Position numbers and translations under genes: made by a program
In this document: positions 44,546 through 53,992 of the stretch, piece after piece
How the letters are laid out: each line of letters begins with the position of its first letter
Numbering within the stretch: the first letter of the stretch is position 1
Assembly (NCBI RefSeq): GCF_000744655.1
Contig: NZ_JQMJ01000004.1
Coordinates: forward strand, 4,774,001 to 4,838,000
Reading direction: 5' to 3'
From: Streptacidiphilus rugosus AM-16
GTDB lineage: Bacteria > Actinomycetota > Actinomycetes > Streptomycetales > Streptomycetaceae
Length of the DNA: 64,000 nt
The notes under the pieces: generated by a model
Databases searched by the model: none
The model's input: only the letters and a program-made list of their open reading frames with translations
What the model was told of the DNA's origin: nothing

Positions 44546-45831
44546 CCGTGACGGACGAGACGGTCAGGACTCTCGCGAACGAGTTCCGCACCCGGATCGG
44601 CCGCCAGCTCGTGGCCGCGGAGCAGCAGGCCGGGTCGCGCGGCCTGACCTCGGAAGCCCGGTGGGCGCTGGCCGAGCAACTGCTGCAGCAGGAGCTGCGG
44701 CAGGACGCGGTCGCACGACTTCGGCGAGCCGAGTCGCCACTGGACGAGGAAGCGGAGACCAGGGTCTGCGACGAGGTCCGCGCGGGCATGACCGTGCTGG
44801 GCAGCATCGGCGACCTGCTCGCGGATGACCGGGTGGAGGACATCCTCGTCAACGACCTGGATCACGTCTTCGTCCACTACGCCGGAGGCCGTCGCGAACG
44901 CTTACCTCGCCAAGTCGCCGACTCCGTTGAGGCGCTGACGGAGATGGTGCGGCAGGTCGCGGTGTCGTGCGGCGCCGAGGAGCGGCGGTTCGACCGCGCC
45001 AGTCCGTTCCTGTCGGCGCAGTTGCCGGACGGATCCCGGCTGTTCGCCGCCTTCGACGCGCACGGGACCCCGACGCTGTCGATCCGCAGGCACCGGCTGC
45101 GCACGGCCACGCTGGACGATCTCGTGGGCCCGGGCATGCTCAGCCGCGAACTCAGCGAGGAGCTGCGGCTGATGGTCCGCGCCCGGCTGAGCATCCTGTT
45201 CGCCGGCGGTCCGGGGGTGGGCAAGACCACGGTCATGTCCGCCTGCCTGAACGAGACTGACCCGAGCGAGCGGATCATCACGATCGAGGACACCCTGGAG
45301 CTGAACCTGCACCGCAACGGCCGCCACCGCAACGTGGTCCCGTTGCAGGCCAGGGAGGCGAACCTGGAGGGCGTCGGCGAGATCACGCAAGCGGAGCTGG
45401 TGCGCTGGTCGCTGCGGATGAGCCCGGACCGGGTCATCGTCGGCGAATGCCGCGGACCCGAGGTGGTCGCGATGCTGAACGCGTTCTCCGTCGGCAACGA
45501 GGGTTCGATGTCCTCGATCCACGCGGCGACATCACGGGGAGCGTTCATGAAGCTGGCCGCCTACGCGGCGCAGGGGCCGGAGAAGCTGACCGTCGAGGCC
45601 ACCAACCAGCTGATCGCCTCGTCTCTGCACGTCGTGGTGCAGCTGTCGCGAGCGACGGACGGCAGGCGGGTTGTGTCCTCGGTGCGGGAGATCATCGACG
45701 CCGACGGCGTGCAGATCATCTCCAACGAGCTGTGGGAACCGGGCCCGGACCGGCGCGCCCGCCGCGCCGCCCCGCCCTCCCCGCACTTGCGCGAACTCCT
45801 CGGCCAGCTGCAGCCCAGCTACAGCCGCTGA
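44542..45831 (+). CDS. CpaF/TadA secretion ATPase
   Basis: A 429-residue hexameric ATPase that powers Flp pilus assembly. Walker A is FAGGPGVGKTTVMSACLNE, the Asp box is IITIEDTLELNL, Walker B-like RVIVGECRGPEVVAMLNAFS and the His box SMSSIHA. The N-terminal region RVEDILVNDLDHVFVHYAGG is typical. GTG 44542 overlaps the previous stop. Confidence 0.95.
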   Translation: MTVTDETVRTLANEFRTRIGRQLVAAEQQAGSRGLTSEARWALAEQLLQQELRQDAVARLRRAESPLDEEAETRVCDEVRAGMTVLGSIGDLLADDRVEDILVNDLDHVFVHYAGGRRERLPRQVADSVEALTEMVRQVAVSCGAEERRFDRASPFLSAQLPDGSRLFAAFDAHGTPTLSIRRHRLRTATLDDLVGPGMLSRELSEELRLMVRARLSILFAGGPGVGKTTVMSACLNETDPSERIITIEDTLELNLHRNGRHRNVVPLQAREANLEGVGEITQAELVRWSLRMSPDRVIVGECRGPEVVAMLNAFSVGNEGSMSSIHAATSRGAFMKLAAYAAQGPEKLTVEATNQLIASSLHVVVQLSRATDGRRVVSSVREIIDADGVQIISNELWEPGPDRRARRAAPPSPHLRELLGQLQPSYSR

Positions 45832-45871
45832 CCCGGTACTGACCAACACCAAAGAAGGAACGACGACTTCG

Positions 45872-46780
45872 ATGACGATGTCCTCCTGGGACACTTTCGC
45901 CTCCGCAGGCTGTGGTGCGCTGCTGGGCGTGGGCGTGGTCACTGTGTACTGCGGTGTGGCCGGCATTCGCGTGTCGAGCCTGTATCCACGACAAGCTGTG
46001 GAGTGGGCTCGTCGGCGCAGCCCCGCCGTGACGAAACGCTCGGTGGGCCCGCGGATCCTCGGGATTGCGGCCGCCGGGTGCGGCGTACTGGCTGTGTCGG
46101 GATGGCCGGTCCTTGGGCTGGTCGCGGCGTGGGCCGCGTGGGCGTTGCCCGGCCTGCTCGGTCCGGATCGGGAGCACCAGCAGCGCCTGGCGCAGGTCGA
46201 GGCCGTAGCCGGTTGGACGGAGCAGCTGCGGGACACCCTCTCCGCCGCTGCGGGGCTGTCGCAGGCGATCCGCGCCACCGGTCCCCTGGCCCCGGCGGCG
46301 ATCCGCCCACAAGTAGCCTCCCTGGTGGAGCGTATGGACGGCGGCATGCCGCTGGCGAGCGCCTTGCGCGTGTTCGCCGATGAGCTCGCCGACCCTCTGG
46401 CCGACCTGGTCGTGGTGGCGCTGTTGACGGCGTCGCGCCGGCAGTCCGGTCGGCTCACCGAGCTGCTCGCGGCACTCGCCGACACCACCCGCGAGCAGGC
46501 CCGTGCACGGATCCGGGTGCACACGTCGCAGGCGCGGGTCCGCACCGCGCAACGGTTGATCACTGGGGTCTCCCTGGGCATGCCGGTCGCGCTGATGCTG
46601 CTGGACGCGTCGTTCATGTCTCCCTTCGGCACTGCGGCGGGCCAGCTGGTCCTGCTGTGGATCGCGCTGGTCTTCGCCGCAGGGTTCGCGATGATCCGGC
46701 GCCTGGCTCGGTTCCGCGAAGGCCCGCGTCTGCTGAACTCGCGCCCAGGCCTGCTGGCCCCGTCCTCGGGTGGTGCGTGA
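45872..46780 (+). CDS. tadB: TadB-like type II secretion F-domain protein
   Basis: A 302-residue inner-membrane platform protein. The central cytoplasmic GspF domain (VAGWTEQLRDTLSAAAGLSQ, then MPLASALRVFADELADPLAD) is flanked by two helices at each end. ATG 45872 has AAGAAGG upstream; ATG 45878 is an alternative. Its stop overlaps the TadC start. Confidence 0.88.
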   Translation: MTMSSWDTFASAGCGALLGVGVVTVYCGVAGIRVSSLYPRQAVEWARRRSPAVTKRSVGPRILGIAAAGCGVLAVSGWPVLGLVAAWAAWALPGLLGPDREHQQRLAQVEAVAGWTEQLRDTLSAAAGLSQAIRATGPLAPAAIRPQVASLVERMDGGMPLASALRVFADELADPLADLVVVALLTASRRQSGRLTELLAALADTTREQARARIRVHTSQARVRTAQRLITGVSLGMPVALMLLDASFMSPFGTAAGQLVLLWIALVFAAGFAMIRRLARFREGPRLLNSRPGLLAPSSGGA

Positions 46781-47703
46781 TGACGCTGCTCGTTCTCTTT
46801 CTGTCCGCGGCCGTCGGAGGCGGTGTCTGGACCGCGGTGACCGCTCTGCGTCCGCAGCGCGTTCGGCTCGCGGTCGAGGTCGCCCGCCTCACCACGCCAG
46901 CACCCGCCGCGCCCAGCAGTGAAGCCACGGTGGCGTCTCCCCAGGTCATGGGAATCGCGGAGGGCTGGGCCGGACGGCTCGGCTCCAGACTAGCTCCTGC
47001 CCTCTCGGCCTGCGGGCTGCCGGGACCGAAGGTGCGCGCCGACCTTGCCGCGCTCGGCAAGCCGGCAGAGCGGCATCTGGCGGAGAAGGCCCTGGCCGCG
47101 CTGCTCGGGCTCGTCACCCCGTGGCCGCTGTGCCTCGCGATCAGCGTCCTCGGCATCCAACCGGGCTGGACGGCACCTGCGGGGCTTGCCGTGCTGCTCG
47201 GAGCCGCAGGCTTCCTCGCCCCTGACCTCGCGCTGCGCTCCACCGCAGCCGAGTGGCGTCACACCGTCCGCCACGCTCTGTCGGCCTGGTTGGACATGAC
47301 GGGCGTCGCACTGTCCGGAGGCGCGGGTGTGGAGCAGGCTCTGCGGGACGCCGCGATGGAGGGCGAAGGTGAGGCCTTCGACGCTTTCCGTCTGGTTCTG
47401 CGCGCGGCGGAGATCACGCGTACCCCGCCCTGGGACCGGCTCCGCGACCTCGGCCTGCGTCTCGGTGTCACCGATCTGGACGAGCTCGCCTGCTCGATCG
47501 CGCTCGCCGGTGGTGAGGGGGCCCGTGTCCGCAACACCCTCATGGCCAAGGCGTCCTCGCTTCGCGCGCACCTGCTCGCGGACGCCGAAGCGGCGGTCTC
47601 CTCCGCGACTGAGCGGATGGCCATCCCGGTCGCCCTCATGATGACCGGCTTCCTCGGCATCCTCGCCTATCCCTCATTGGCCAATGCCATGCAGTCGCTG
47701 TGA
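46780..47703 (+). CDS. tadC: TadC-like type II secretion F-domain protein
   Basis: A 307-residue second platform protein. ALSAWLDMTGVALSGGAGVE, then ALRDAAMEGEGEAFDAFRLV form the F domain, with terminal helices such as RMAIPVALMMTGFLGILAYP. ATG 46780 overlaps the TadB stop (TGATG). Confidence 0.88.
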   Translation: MTLLVLFLSAAVGGGVWTAVTALRPQRVRLAVEVARLTTPAPAAPSSEATVASPQVMGIAEGWAGRLGSRLAPALSACGLPGPKVRADLAALGKPAERHLAEKALAALLGLVTPWPLCLAISVLGIQPGWTAPAGLAVLLGAAGFLAPDLALRSTAAEWRHTVRHALSAWLDMTGVALSGGAGVEQALRDAAMEGEGEAFDAFRLVLRAAEITRTPPWDRLRDLGLRLGVTDLDELACSIALAGGEGARVRNTLMAKASSLRAHLLADAEAAVSSATERMAIPVALMMTGFLGILAYPSLANAMQSL

Positions 47704-47751
47704 GCCCGGACTCCCTTCCCCGCCCACCACGTTCGAAGAATCAGGACCGTC

Positions 47752-47940
47752 ATGCACCATGAACTCGCCTGCCTCACCGCCCGCCTCCGCGTGCTCGCTG
47801 CCCGTCTCAGGGATCTCGGCGACGACGGCTACAGCACCGAGGCCGTCATCGTGACCGCCTTGCTGGTCATCCTCGCCATCACTGTCATCGGCGTGATCAG
47901 CGCGAAGGTCATCGCCAAGGTCAACAGCATCAACCTGTAA
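47752..47940 (+). CDS. Flp-type pilin
   Basis: A 62-residue prepilin. After a short basic leader comes GDDGYSTEAVIVTALLVILA, with a likely prepilin-peptidase cut after Gly and a Glu near position 4, then a hydrophobic helix to the C-terminus, the pattern of Flp/Tad major pilins. It follows TadC and precedes the TadE pair, as in other Tad loci. ATG 47752. Confidence 0.8.
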   Translation: MHHELACLTARLRVLAARLRDLGDDGYSTEAVIVTALLVILAITVIGVISAKVIAKVNSINL

Positions 47941-47962
47941 CCCGGCGAACCGAGGAACCCCC

Positions 47963-48409
47963 GTGATCAAGCACACTCGCCTCGGCGAACAGTCGCTACG
48001 CCGGCCACAGGTCCGCCGCGACAAGCAAGTGACGGACGAGGGCTCGGCGACGGTCGAGACCGCGCTCGCGATGGTCCTGCTGATGCTGCTGCTCATGGGC
48101 ATCGTGCAATTTGCCCTCCTGGAACACGCATCGCACATCGCCAAGGCCGCCGCCGCGAACGCGCTCGCCCAGGCCCAAACCGAGACAGGCACGGCGGCAG
48201 ACGGCCACAGCGCGGGAGCACAAGCGCTTACCCAACTCGGGGGCGACGTACTGCAGAACGCGCGACTGACGGTGATCCGGACACCGGACCAGGTGACCTC
48301 CGTGGTCCAGGGCCAAGTCCTGAGCGTCTTCCCGGGACTGCACTTGCCCGTGACCGCACACGCCGCCGGTCCCGTCGAACGCGTCGCGCCGCTGGCCTCG
48401 GCACCGTGA
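47963..48409 (+). CDS. TadE-like pseudopilin
   Basis: A 148-residue minor pilin. DEGSATVETALAMVLLMLLL is the TadE signature (Glu at +5 then a hydrophobic helix). The rest is a small extracytoplasmic domain. GTG start; its stop overlaps the next gene by 4 bp. Confidence 0.8.
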   Translation: MIKHTRLGEQSLRRPQVRRDKQVTDEGSATVETALAMVLLMLLLMGIVQFALLEHASHIAKAAAANALAQAQTETGTAADGHSAGAQALTQLGGDVLQNARLTVIRTPDQVTSVVQGQVLSVFPGLHLPVTAHAAGPVERVAPLASAP

Positions 48410-48894
48410 CCTCCGCTGTCGAATCAACCGTCCCCCTTCGAGGATCTGCCGTGCTCAAGCACCGACCAGCCTCCGTCGGCATGCGTGACCGCGGCTCCGC
48501 CAGCGTCGAGGTCGTCCTGGTCGCGCCGGTCATGCTGTTGCTCCTGCTCTGCGCCGTCGCGCTGGGGCGGTTGGTCAACGCCCGACTGGACGTGGACTCC
48601 GCCGCTCAGCAGGCGGCAAGAGCGGCATCCCTGCTGCGGCTGCCGGGGAAAGCACAGCAGGTCGCCGACCAGACCGCGCGTACCGCTCTCGCCGAGACCG
48701 GCCGGGCATGCCAGGGTTTCGACGTCACGGCCGACACGAGCCACTTCACGGCAGGCGGCAGTGTGACGGTCACGGTCGCCTGCACCACCGAGCTGTCCGA
48801 CCTCGGGATTCCGCTGCCGGGCAGTCATGTGTCTCGTTCGACGGCTTCGGTGCCCGTCGACTCCTACGAGTACGTAGCGGACGGGAGGCATTAG
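48406..48894 (+). CDS. Second TadE/TadF-like pseudopilin
   Basis: A 162-residue minor pilin with RGSASVEVVLVAPVMLLLLL after a 28-residue leader, then a domain with two cysteines (GRACQGF and VACTTE) likely to form a disulphide. GTG start overlaps the previous gene. Confidence 0.8.
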   Translation: MTSAVESTVPLRGSAVLKHRPASVGMRDRGSASVEVVLVAPVMLLLLLCAVALGRLVNARLDVDSAAQQAARAASLLRLPGKAQQVADQTARTALAETGRACQGFDVTADTSHFTAGGSVTVTVACTTELSDLGIPLPGSHVSRSTASVPVDSYEYVADGRH

Positions 48895-49344
48895 GTGAGG
48901 CGCAGGTTCGTACCGCCGCGGCGACGCCGGCGTGAGTCGGGCGGGGCGGTGGCAGATGAGGGTTCGGTGACCGCGTTCACCGTCGTCGTGCTGATCGGCC
49001 TGTTGCTGTTTCTTGGCATCACGGTCGACCTCGGCCAGGCGCTGGCCACGAAGGTACAGGCGCTGGGGGAAGCCCAGGATGCCGCCCGCGCCGGTGCCCA
49101 GGCCCTGGACCTCAGCGCTCTGCGCTCCAGCGGGACCGTGCGGCTGCGCCCCGACGCCGCAGCCCAGGATGCCCGCGCCTACCTCTACCGGGTCGGCGTC
49201 CCCGGCATCGTCACCGTCGGCACGGACACCGTCTCGGTCTCCGTCACCCGAACCGTTCCCACCCACTTGCTGACCCTGATCGGCATCACCAGCCTCACCG
49301 TCCATGCCGGCACGACAGCGCACGCGAAACAGAGCGGACCGTGA
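48895..49344 (+). CDS. TadG-like protein
   Basis: A 149-residue protein. DEGSVTAFTVVVLIGLLLFL and GITVDLGQALATKVQALGEA, then QDAARAGAQALD give the short TadG/pilus-assembly pattern (Asp-Leu-Gly after the helix, then a coiled segment). GTG 48895 directly follows the previous stop. Its stop overlaps the next start. Confidence 0.78.
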   Translation: MRRRFVPPRRRRRESGGAVADEGSVTAFTVVVLIGLLLFLGITVDLGQALATKVQALGEAQDAARAGAQALDLSALRSSGTVRLRPDAAAQDARAYLYRVGVPGIVTVGTDTVSVSVTRTVPTHLLTLIGITSLTVHAGTTAHAKQSGP

Positions 49345-52085
49345 ACCAGCCGACCCGCCGCCCCCAACGCCAACCGGTCCGCCACGGTGGACGCCTGCCC
49401 TCAGCGCGGTCCGCGGCTGTCCAGGCGTTCTTCGTCGCCGGCCTGCTGACGGCCTTGCCGTGCCTTCTCATCGGCACGCCGCAGCTGTCCGCCGCGCTCT
49501 GGAATCATGTGCCCAGCCCGTCTGAGGTCATCGCCACGGCGGAGCAGCCGGTCGACGACCGGCTGCTGTTCGCCGTGCTCGCGCTCGCCGGATGGATCAC
49601 CTGGGCTGTGCTGGCCACGAGCGTCCTGCTTGAAGTGTTCTGGGCGCTGCGCCACCTTTCCGCGCTACGAGGCTCGACGGGCATCGCGCTCATCACGGCC
49701 CGTCGCACGCTCGGGTCGCTGCTGATCGGCGGGATCCTCATCACCCTGCTGACCACCACGCGCATGCCGGCAATGGACGCGTCGGCCCAAGGCAGCCAGG
49801 TCAGCCTTGCGCCGACTGCTGCCACGGCGCCGCTGTCCCCCGCGCGGGACGCCACGAGCCCTGACACGGTGAACGTGAGGCCGGGTGACACACTCTGGCA
49901 CCTGGCTCAGTCACACTTGGGTGACCCCCTGCGCTGGCCGGAGATCTACGCGCTTAATCAGCACAACACCGAGACAGATGGCCGCACGTTCCAGGACCCG
50001 AACCTCATCTACCCAGGGTGGAGTCTCCAGCTCCCCGCCCAGCACGATGCCGCCTCTCACCCCACGCCCCGGCCTTCCATCCCGTCAGAACCCGGCAGCT
50101 CCCACACCCAGGACGCGAATGCGACGGGTGCGGCCGCGCAGCCGCCAGGCCCATCCGCGTCCGCGCACGCAGTCGGCCAGCGCGCCGCGGGCGTGCGGCT
50201 GCCGCGCGACGCCGGATACCTGTCCCTCGCCCTGGCCGCCGCCCTCGGCGTGACCGCGCTGCAGGTGATGCGCCGCCGTCCCGTCCACAGGCCCGCCGGA
50301 GTGCCTGTGCCCACTCTCAAAGAGGTCCAGCAGCGCCCCGAGCACCATCCTCTGCTCGCCGATCTGCGCACCCTCCAAGGCCAGGGCCCACTCACACCCG
50401 AAGGCGAGGCCGAACCAGGCCTGCCCATCGCGGACCAGTCCGGGAAGCTGCTCACCCTGGACGAGCTGCTGAACACCCAGCCGCTGCACGCCCTCACCCT
50501 GACCGGGCCCGGCGCCGAGGACGCGGTCCGAGCACTTCTCCTCCAAGTCCTCGTCGTGCCTGAGCAGTCCGGTGCGCGCGTCATCACCACCGTCGACGAC
50601 CTCCAGCGACTTGCCGGACTCCGCGCTGCTCCCGAGACCTTGCCGGGGCACGTCCACGCCGCGCAGGACATCGGCATCGCACTGGGGCGCGTCGAAGAGA
50701 TCCTGCTGGGCCGCATCCGGGACCACGAGGTGCTGCCGGCCGACGAACCGCTCCCGCCCACCTATCTGATCACCAGCCAGGTTCCGCCCGCTCAGCACCG
50801 CCGGCTGCTCGCCATGCTGGAAGTAGGCGCCGAAGTGGGTATGTCCGCCGTCCTGCTCCACTGCGCGATCGGCGAAGCCGTCACCGTCGAGGTTCACCAC
50901 GACGGCACCGCACGCCTGCACGGCGGCGACCCGACCGGCCTGCGCTTCTTCCATCTGCGCGTCGAAGACGCCCACGTGGTGACGCGACTCCTGCACGATG
51001 CCCGAGAGATCTCCGAGGAATCGGGCGCCGGAACCCCGGACAAGTCAGACCCGGAACCGGAATCAATCATCTCGCCACCGGGCAGGGAAAGCGAAGCAAT
51101 TGCTGTGCCCGATGGGCAGGGCGTTGGGGTCAGGGAAAGCGCTTCAGCGGAGACCTCGACGAACGAAGACACGCCGAATTCCGCCGGAGACGACCGGAGA
51201 ATTCTCTCGCCCAGCGTGCCTATCGTCACGGCACCGGAAAGCAGCCGACCCTCCGCTCAACCGAAAACCGCCTGCCAGGTCCTTGAGCCGCCCGGACCCG
51301 CCGGCACGCCGGTCGCGGTCAGGCTGTTCGGCACGTTCAGCGTGACCGTCCACGGCGAAGTCCACCCGGGTCTGTCACGCGGCAAGATCGGCGAAATCCT
51401 CGCTTACCTCGCCGTCCACGACGAAGGAGTCCTGGGCGAGAACATCTGGCAGGACCTGTGGCCGGAGCGCGACTCGACCAGCGCCAAGGAGACCTTCCAC
51501 CGGACCTCCAGCAACGCGCGCAACCGTCTGCGCGAAGCCCTCGGCGCCGGCCCGGGTGCCCAGCTGATCCTCAGCGACGGAAACGGCCGCTGGCGCCTGG
51601 ACGCACGTCACTTCGCCACCGACCTCGCCGATTTCCACCAGGCCCTGCGCGGGGCGAACACGGCCACTGACCGCGAGCAGCGTCGCCGGGCACGCGAGGA
51701 GGCCGTACGCCTGTACAAGGGGGAGCTGTGCGCGGGCGGCACCTTCGGCTGGATCGACGCCCACCGCGAGCACGCGCGCATCCAGGCTGTCGCCGTACAC
51801 GCGGAACTGGCCCGAACCGCGGAGGGCATCGACCAGGCCCTCAGCCACCTCCAGCAGGCCATCACCATCGCACCCACGGATGAGGCCCTCTACCTGGAGC
51901 AAGCGCAACTCCACATGCGCACCGGCAACGTCGCCGCGGTCAGGCGCGCCAAGGATCTCCTGGCGCAGGCGCTGAAGGCGATCGACACGAACCCGACGCC
52001 GGCGACCAGCCGCGCCTTCGAGGACCTCCTGCGCTCGCGCCCCCCGGCGCCCAGCGCCTCGGCACGGCAGCGCTCCTCCGGCTGA
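49341..52085 (+). CDS. LysM and BTAD domain membrane protein
   Basis: A 914-residue protein combining membrane, wall-binding and regulatory parts. Helices lie near residues 27-46, 72-98 and 122-140; LysM near 175-232 (VNVRPGDTLWHLAQSHLGDP, then QDPNLIYPGWSLQLP); another helix near 290-308. A long linker precedes a winged-helix plus bacterial transcriptional activator domain at 650-900 (VAVRLFGTFSVTVHGEV, then LSRGKIGEILAYLAVH). Such LysM-BTAD proteins end many actinobacterial Tad loci. Whether it senses the wall and acts on transcription is not known. GTG start overlaps the TadG stop. Confidence 0.85.
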   Translation: MNQPTRRPQRQPVRHGGRLPSARSAAVQAFFVAGLLTALPCLLIGTPQLSAALWNHVPSPSEVIATAEQPVDDRLLFAVLALAGWITWAVLATSVLLEVFWALRHLSALRGSTGIALITARRTLGSLLIGGILITLLTTTRMPAMDASAQGSQVSLAPTAATAPLSPARDATSPDTVNVRPGDTLWHLAQSHLGDPLRWPEIYALNQHNTETDGRTFQDPNLIYPGWSLQLPAQHDAASHPTPRPSIPSEPGSSHTQDANATGAAAQPPGPSASAHAVGQRAAGVRLPRDAGYLSLALAAALGVTALQVMRRRPVHRPAGVPVPTLKEVQQRPEHHPLLADLRTLQGQGPLTPEGEAEPGLPIADQSGKLLTLDELLNTQPLHALTLTGPGAEDAVRALLLQVLVVPEQSGARVITTVDDLQRLAGLRAAPETLPGHVHAAQDIGIALGRVEEILLGRIRDHEVLPADEPLPPTYLITSQVPPAQHRRLLAMLEVGAEVGMSAVLLHCAIGEAVTVEVHHDGTARLHGGDPTGLRFFHLRVEDAHVVTRLLHDAREISEESGAGTPDKSDPEPESIISPPGRESEAIAVPDGQGVGVRESASAETSTNEDTPNSAGDDRRILSPSVPIVTAPESSRPSAQPKTACQVLEPPGPAGTPVAVRLFGTFSVTVHGEVHPGLSRGKIGEILAYLAVHDEGVLGENIWQDLWPERDSTSAKETFHRTSSNARNRLREALGAGPGAQLILSDGNGRWRLDARHFATDLADFHQALRGANTATDREQRRRAREEAVRLYKGELCAGGTFGWIDAHREHARIQAVAVHAELARTAEGIDQALSHLQQAITIAPTDEALYLEQAQLHMRTGNVAAVRRAKDLLAQALKAIDTNPTPATSRAFEDLLRSRPPAPSASARQRSSG

Positions 52086-52766
52086 ACCGAATCCGCGAGC
52101 GGCCAAGTCCCACACCCCGTCCGATCATCCCCGTCCACCATGGGTATCCCCGACCCCGTCCAATCACAGACGGGATACCCCCCAGAGGCGAAAAACTGCA
52201 GGCCACTGGCCAAGCCTCCGGCCTCGGAGGCACCCCGACTCCATACCCGGGGAGCCTATAACCCCCGGTCTTCGCGCGTGGCGGCCCGGCCGGCCCCCAA
52301 CCGGTGTGCCTCTCCTCGCCTCACCGTGCTCCTTCCCGCTCCCGGGCAGCTCCCCCTCCCTCCTCCTGCTCCCGCGCTAGCCGGCGGCACGGCACCAGCC
52401 GGCCGGCGTGCCCGCGCCGGGCGCTTGCGCGCGATGTGGCGCGCCGGGGGCGTCCGGCCTGCCGCGCGCGCCCCTTGTCCGCACTGCGGGCGGTACCGCC
52501 TGTGATCGCGTCGCAAGCCGGGGCTCCTGCGACGCTTCGCATCGTCCGCCCGGAATTACTCGACGTAAAGCGTCGTGAATTCGCGAGAATTCCAGCATTT
52601 CCCAGCCCTATTCCGGCTCGACTTGTCGCCCGAGGTCGAGCTACCTTCGAAATGTGCCCGGGAGGACCGGGCGGCGGCAAAGAGAAATAATCGCCGCGAA
52701 TTCCCCAGGAGAATTCCGCCCGGGGAGAGGTGCGCCCTAAACCGGACTCGAAAGATGGAGACGGAA
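52086..52766. other. Intergenic region between the Tad locus and the DUF317 region
   Basis: About 680 bp without a convincing gene. The first 450 bp are very GC-rich with many purine/pyrimidine runs. Bases 52550-52720 are much AT-richer and carry short palindromes: GAATTCGCGAGAATTC (two GAATTC boxes around GCGA), a CGACG/CGTCG hairpin at about 52560-52576, and more GAATTC-like boxes near 52698-52716. A promoter, partition or transfer-origin role is possible but unsupported. Confidence 0.4.
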
Positions 52767-53129
52767 ATGAGCCCTGTAAACCGCGACGCAGGTATGCGCC
52801 TGGCGCGCCGTGACGACCCCGTCGTCCACATCTGCAGGCACGAGTTCACCGGCACCACCGCCCACGGCCACGACCCGTTGGTGAGCCTCCTGCTGGAGCG
52901 CGCGGGGTTCATCCCCCAGCACTTCTTCAACGCGCCCTCCTACCGCCTGCCCTACGACCTCGGCGAGGCGACGCAGGAGCGCATGGCCACCGACGCCGCC
53001 CGGATGCTGCGCGCCTGCCACATCGACGTCCGCATCGCCCCGGACCTGGACCGGGACGCCCCTGCCGACCAGCGCGCGACCTGGGCCCCCTGCCCGGTCC
53101 ACCCCGACCTGCCGCGCCCGACCGCCTGA
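52767..53129 (+). CDS. Conserved mobile-element protein of 120 aa
   Basis: A 120-residue soluble protein: DDPVVHICRHEFTGTTAHGH, then FNAPSYRLPYDLGEATQERM and ACHIDVRIAPDL. Similar small proteins sit beside DUF317 genes in Streptomyces plasmids and integrative elements. ATG 52767 has GGAG 6 bp upstream; ATG 52755 is an alternative. Function unknown. Confidence 0.65.
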   Translation: MSPVNRDAGMRLARRDDPVVHICRHEFTGTTAHGHDPLVSLLLERAGFIPQHFFNAPSYRLPYDLGEATQERMATDAARMLRACHIDVRIAPDLDRDAPADQRATWAPCPVHPDLPRPTA

Positions 53130-53152
53130 CCCGCCACCAGAGGAGCCACCTC

Positions 53153-53911
53153 ATGAACACCACCAACACCACACCCGACGCCCACCACCCCGAGCCCGCC
53201 CTCGACCTCGCGCTGGCGATGGTCACCCCGCGCTACCTGGCCGGGCCCGGCGACCCCAACACCGCACTCGACGCCTTCGACTGCCCGAGCTGGTCCTGGT
53301 TCGACGACGACACCGGCAACTGCCACACCTTCTCCCCCTGCCAGCGCCTGTACGCCGGTTTCCTGCCCGAGTCGGGTCGCCTCGCCGAGCGAACGGTCTG
53401 GCGCGCCTGGGCCCGGCACAGCCGCCACGACCCCGTGGAGTGGGCTTTCCGCGCGGACGACCACATCCCCGCCGAGCTGATCGCCGCACTCGGCCACGCG
53501 GTCGCCCACGACTGGCGCACCTCGCTCTCCGGCGACGGCGCGTCAGATCACCAGATCCCTGGGTTCCTGTCCGGGCCCGGCGACACCGACCCCGTGTGGC
53601 ACACGGTGAGCGCCCACGGCTGGGTGGTGATCGGCGACGGCGAGGACGGGCGCGACGCCTTCGCCCCAGACGGCCAGGCCCGCCTGTCCTACCGGCCCCG
53701 CGCGGACCTGGAGCCCGGCCACCGCGCCTGGACCGCCACCGCACGCCCGGGCCTGGACGGACACGCCATCTGGACCGCCCACTTCACCGCGCGGACCCCC
53801 ACCCACTACCTCACGGCATTCGCCGACGCCTTCTCCCACCCGGACGGCCTGCTCCGCGAACCCGACCAGACAGGCCGCCACCTGCGCCAGCGCCTCGCCC
53901 GCCGCACCTGA
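53153..53911 (+). CDS. DUF317-domain protein
   Basis: A 252-residue protein with two DUF317-like repeats: TPRYLAGPGDPNTALDAFDC in the first and HTVSAHGWVVIGDGEDGRD in the second, each in a Trp-rich context. DUF317 proteins are found almost only in Streptomyces plasmids, phages and integrative elements and have no settled function. ATG 53153 has AGAGGAG upstream. Confidence 0.8.
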   Translation: MNTTNTTPDAHHPEPALDLALAMVTPRYLAGPGDPNTALDAFDCPSWSWFDDDTGNCHTFSPCQRLYAGFLPESGRLAERTVWRAWARHSRHDPVEWAFRADDHIPAELIAALGHAVAHDWRTSLSGDGASDHQIPGFLSGPGDTDPVWHTVSAHGWVVIGDGEDGRDAFAPDGQARLSYRPRADLEPGHRAWTATARPGLDGHAIWTAHFTARTPTHYLTAFADAFSHPDGLLREPDQTGRHLRQRLARRT

Positions 53912-53992
53912 CCACCCCTCACCCACACGGGGCCGCCCGCCCGGGCGGCCCACCCCCACCCGCTCCTCGCTCGTGAAAGGCACCGCCTGGCC

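Noticed and set aside
52304-52690. Short frames on both strands in the 52.1-52.7 kb gap
   Set aside because: Arg/Ala/Pro-rich, no ribosome sites and no family pattern; likely random open frames in GC-rich DNA.
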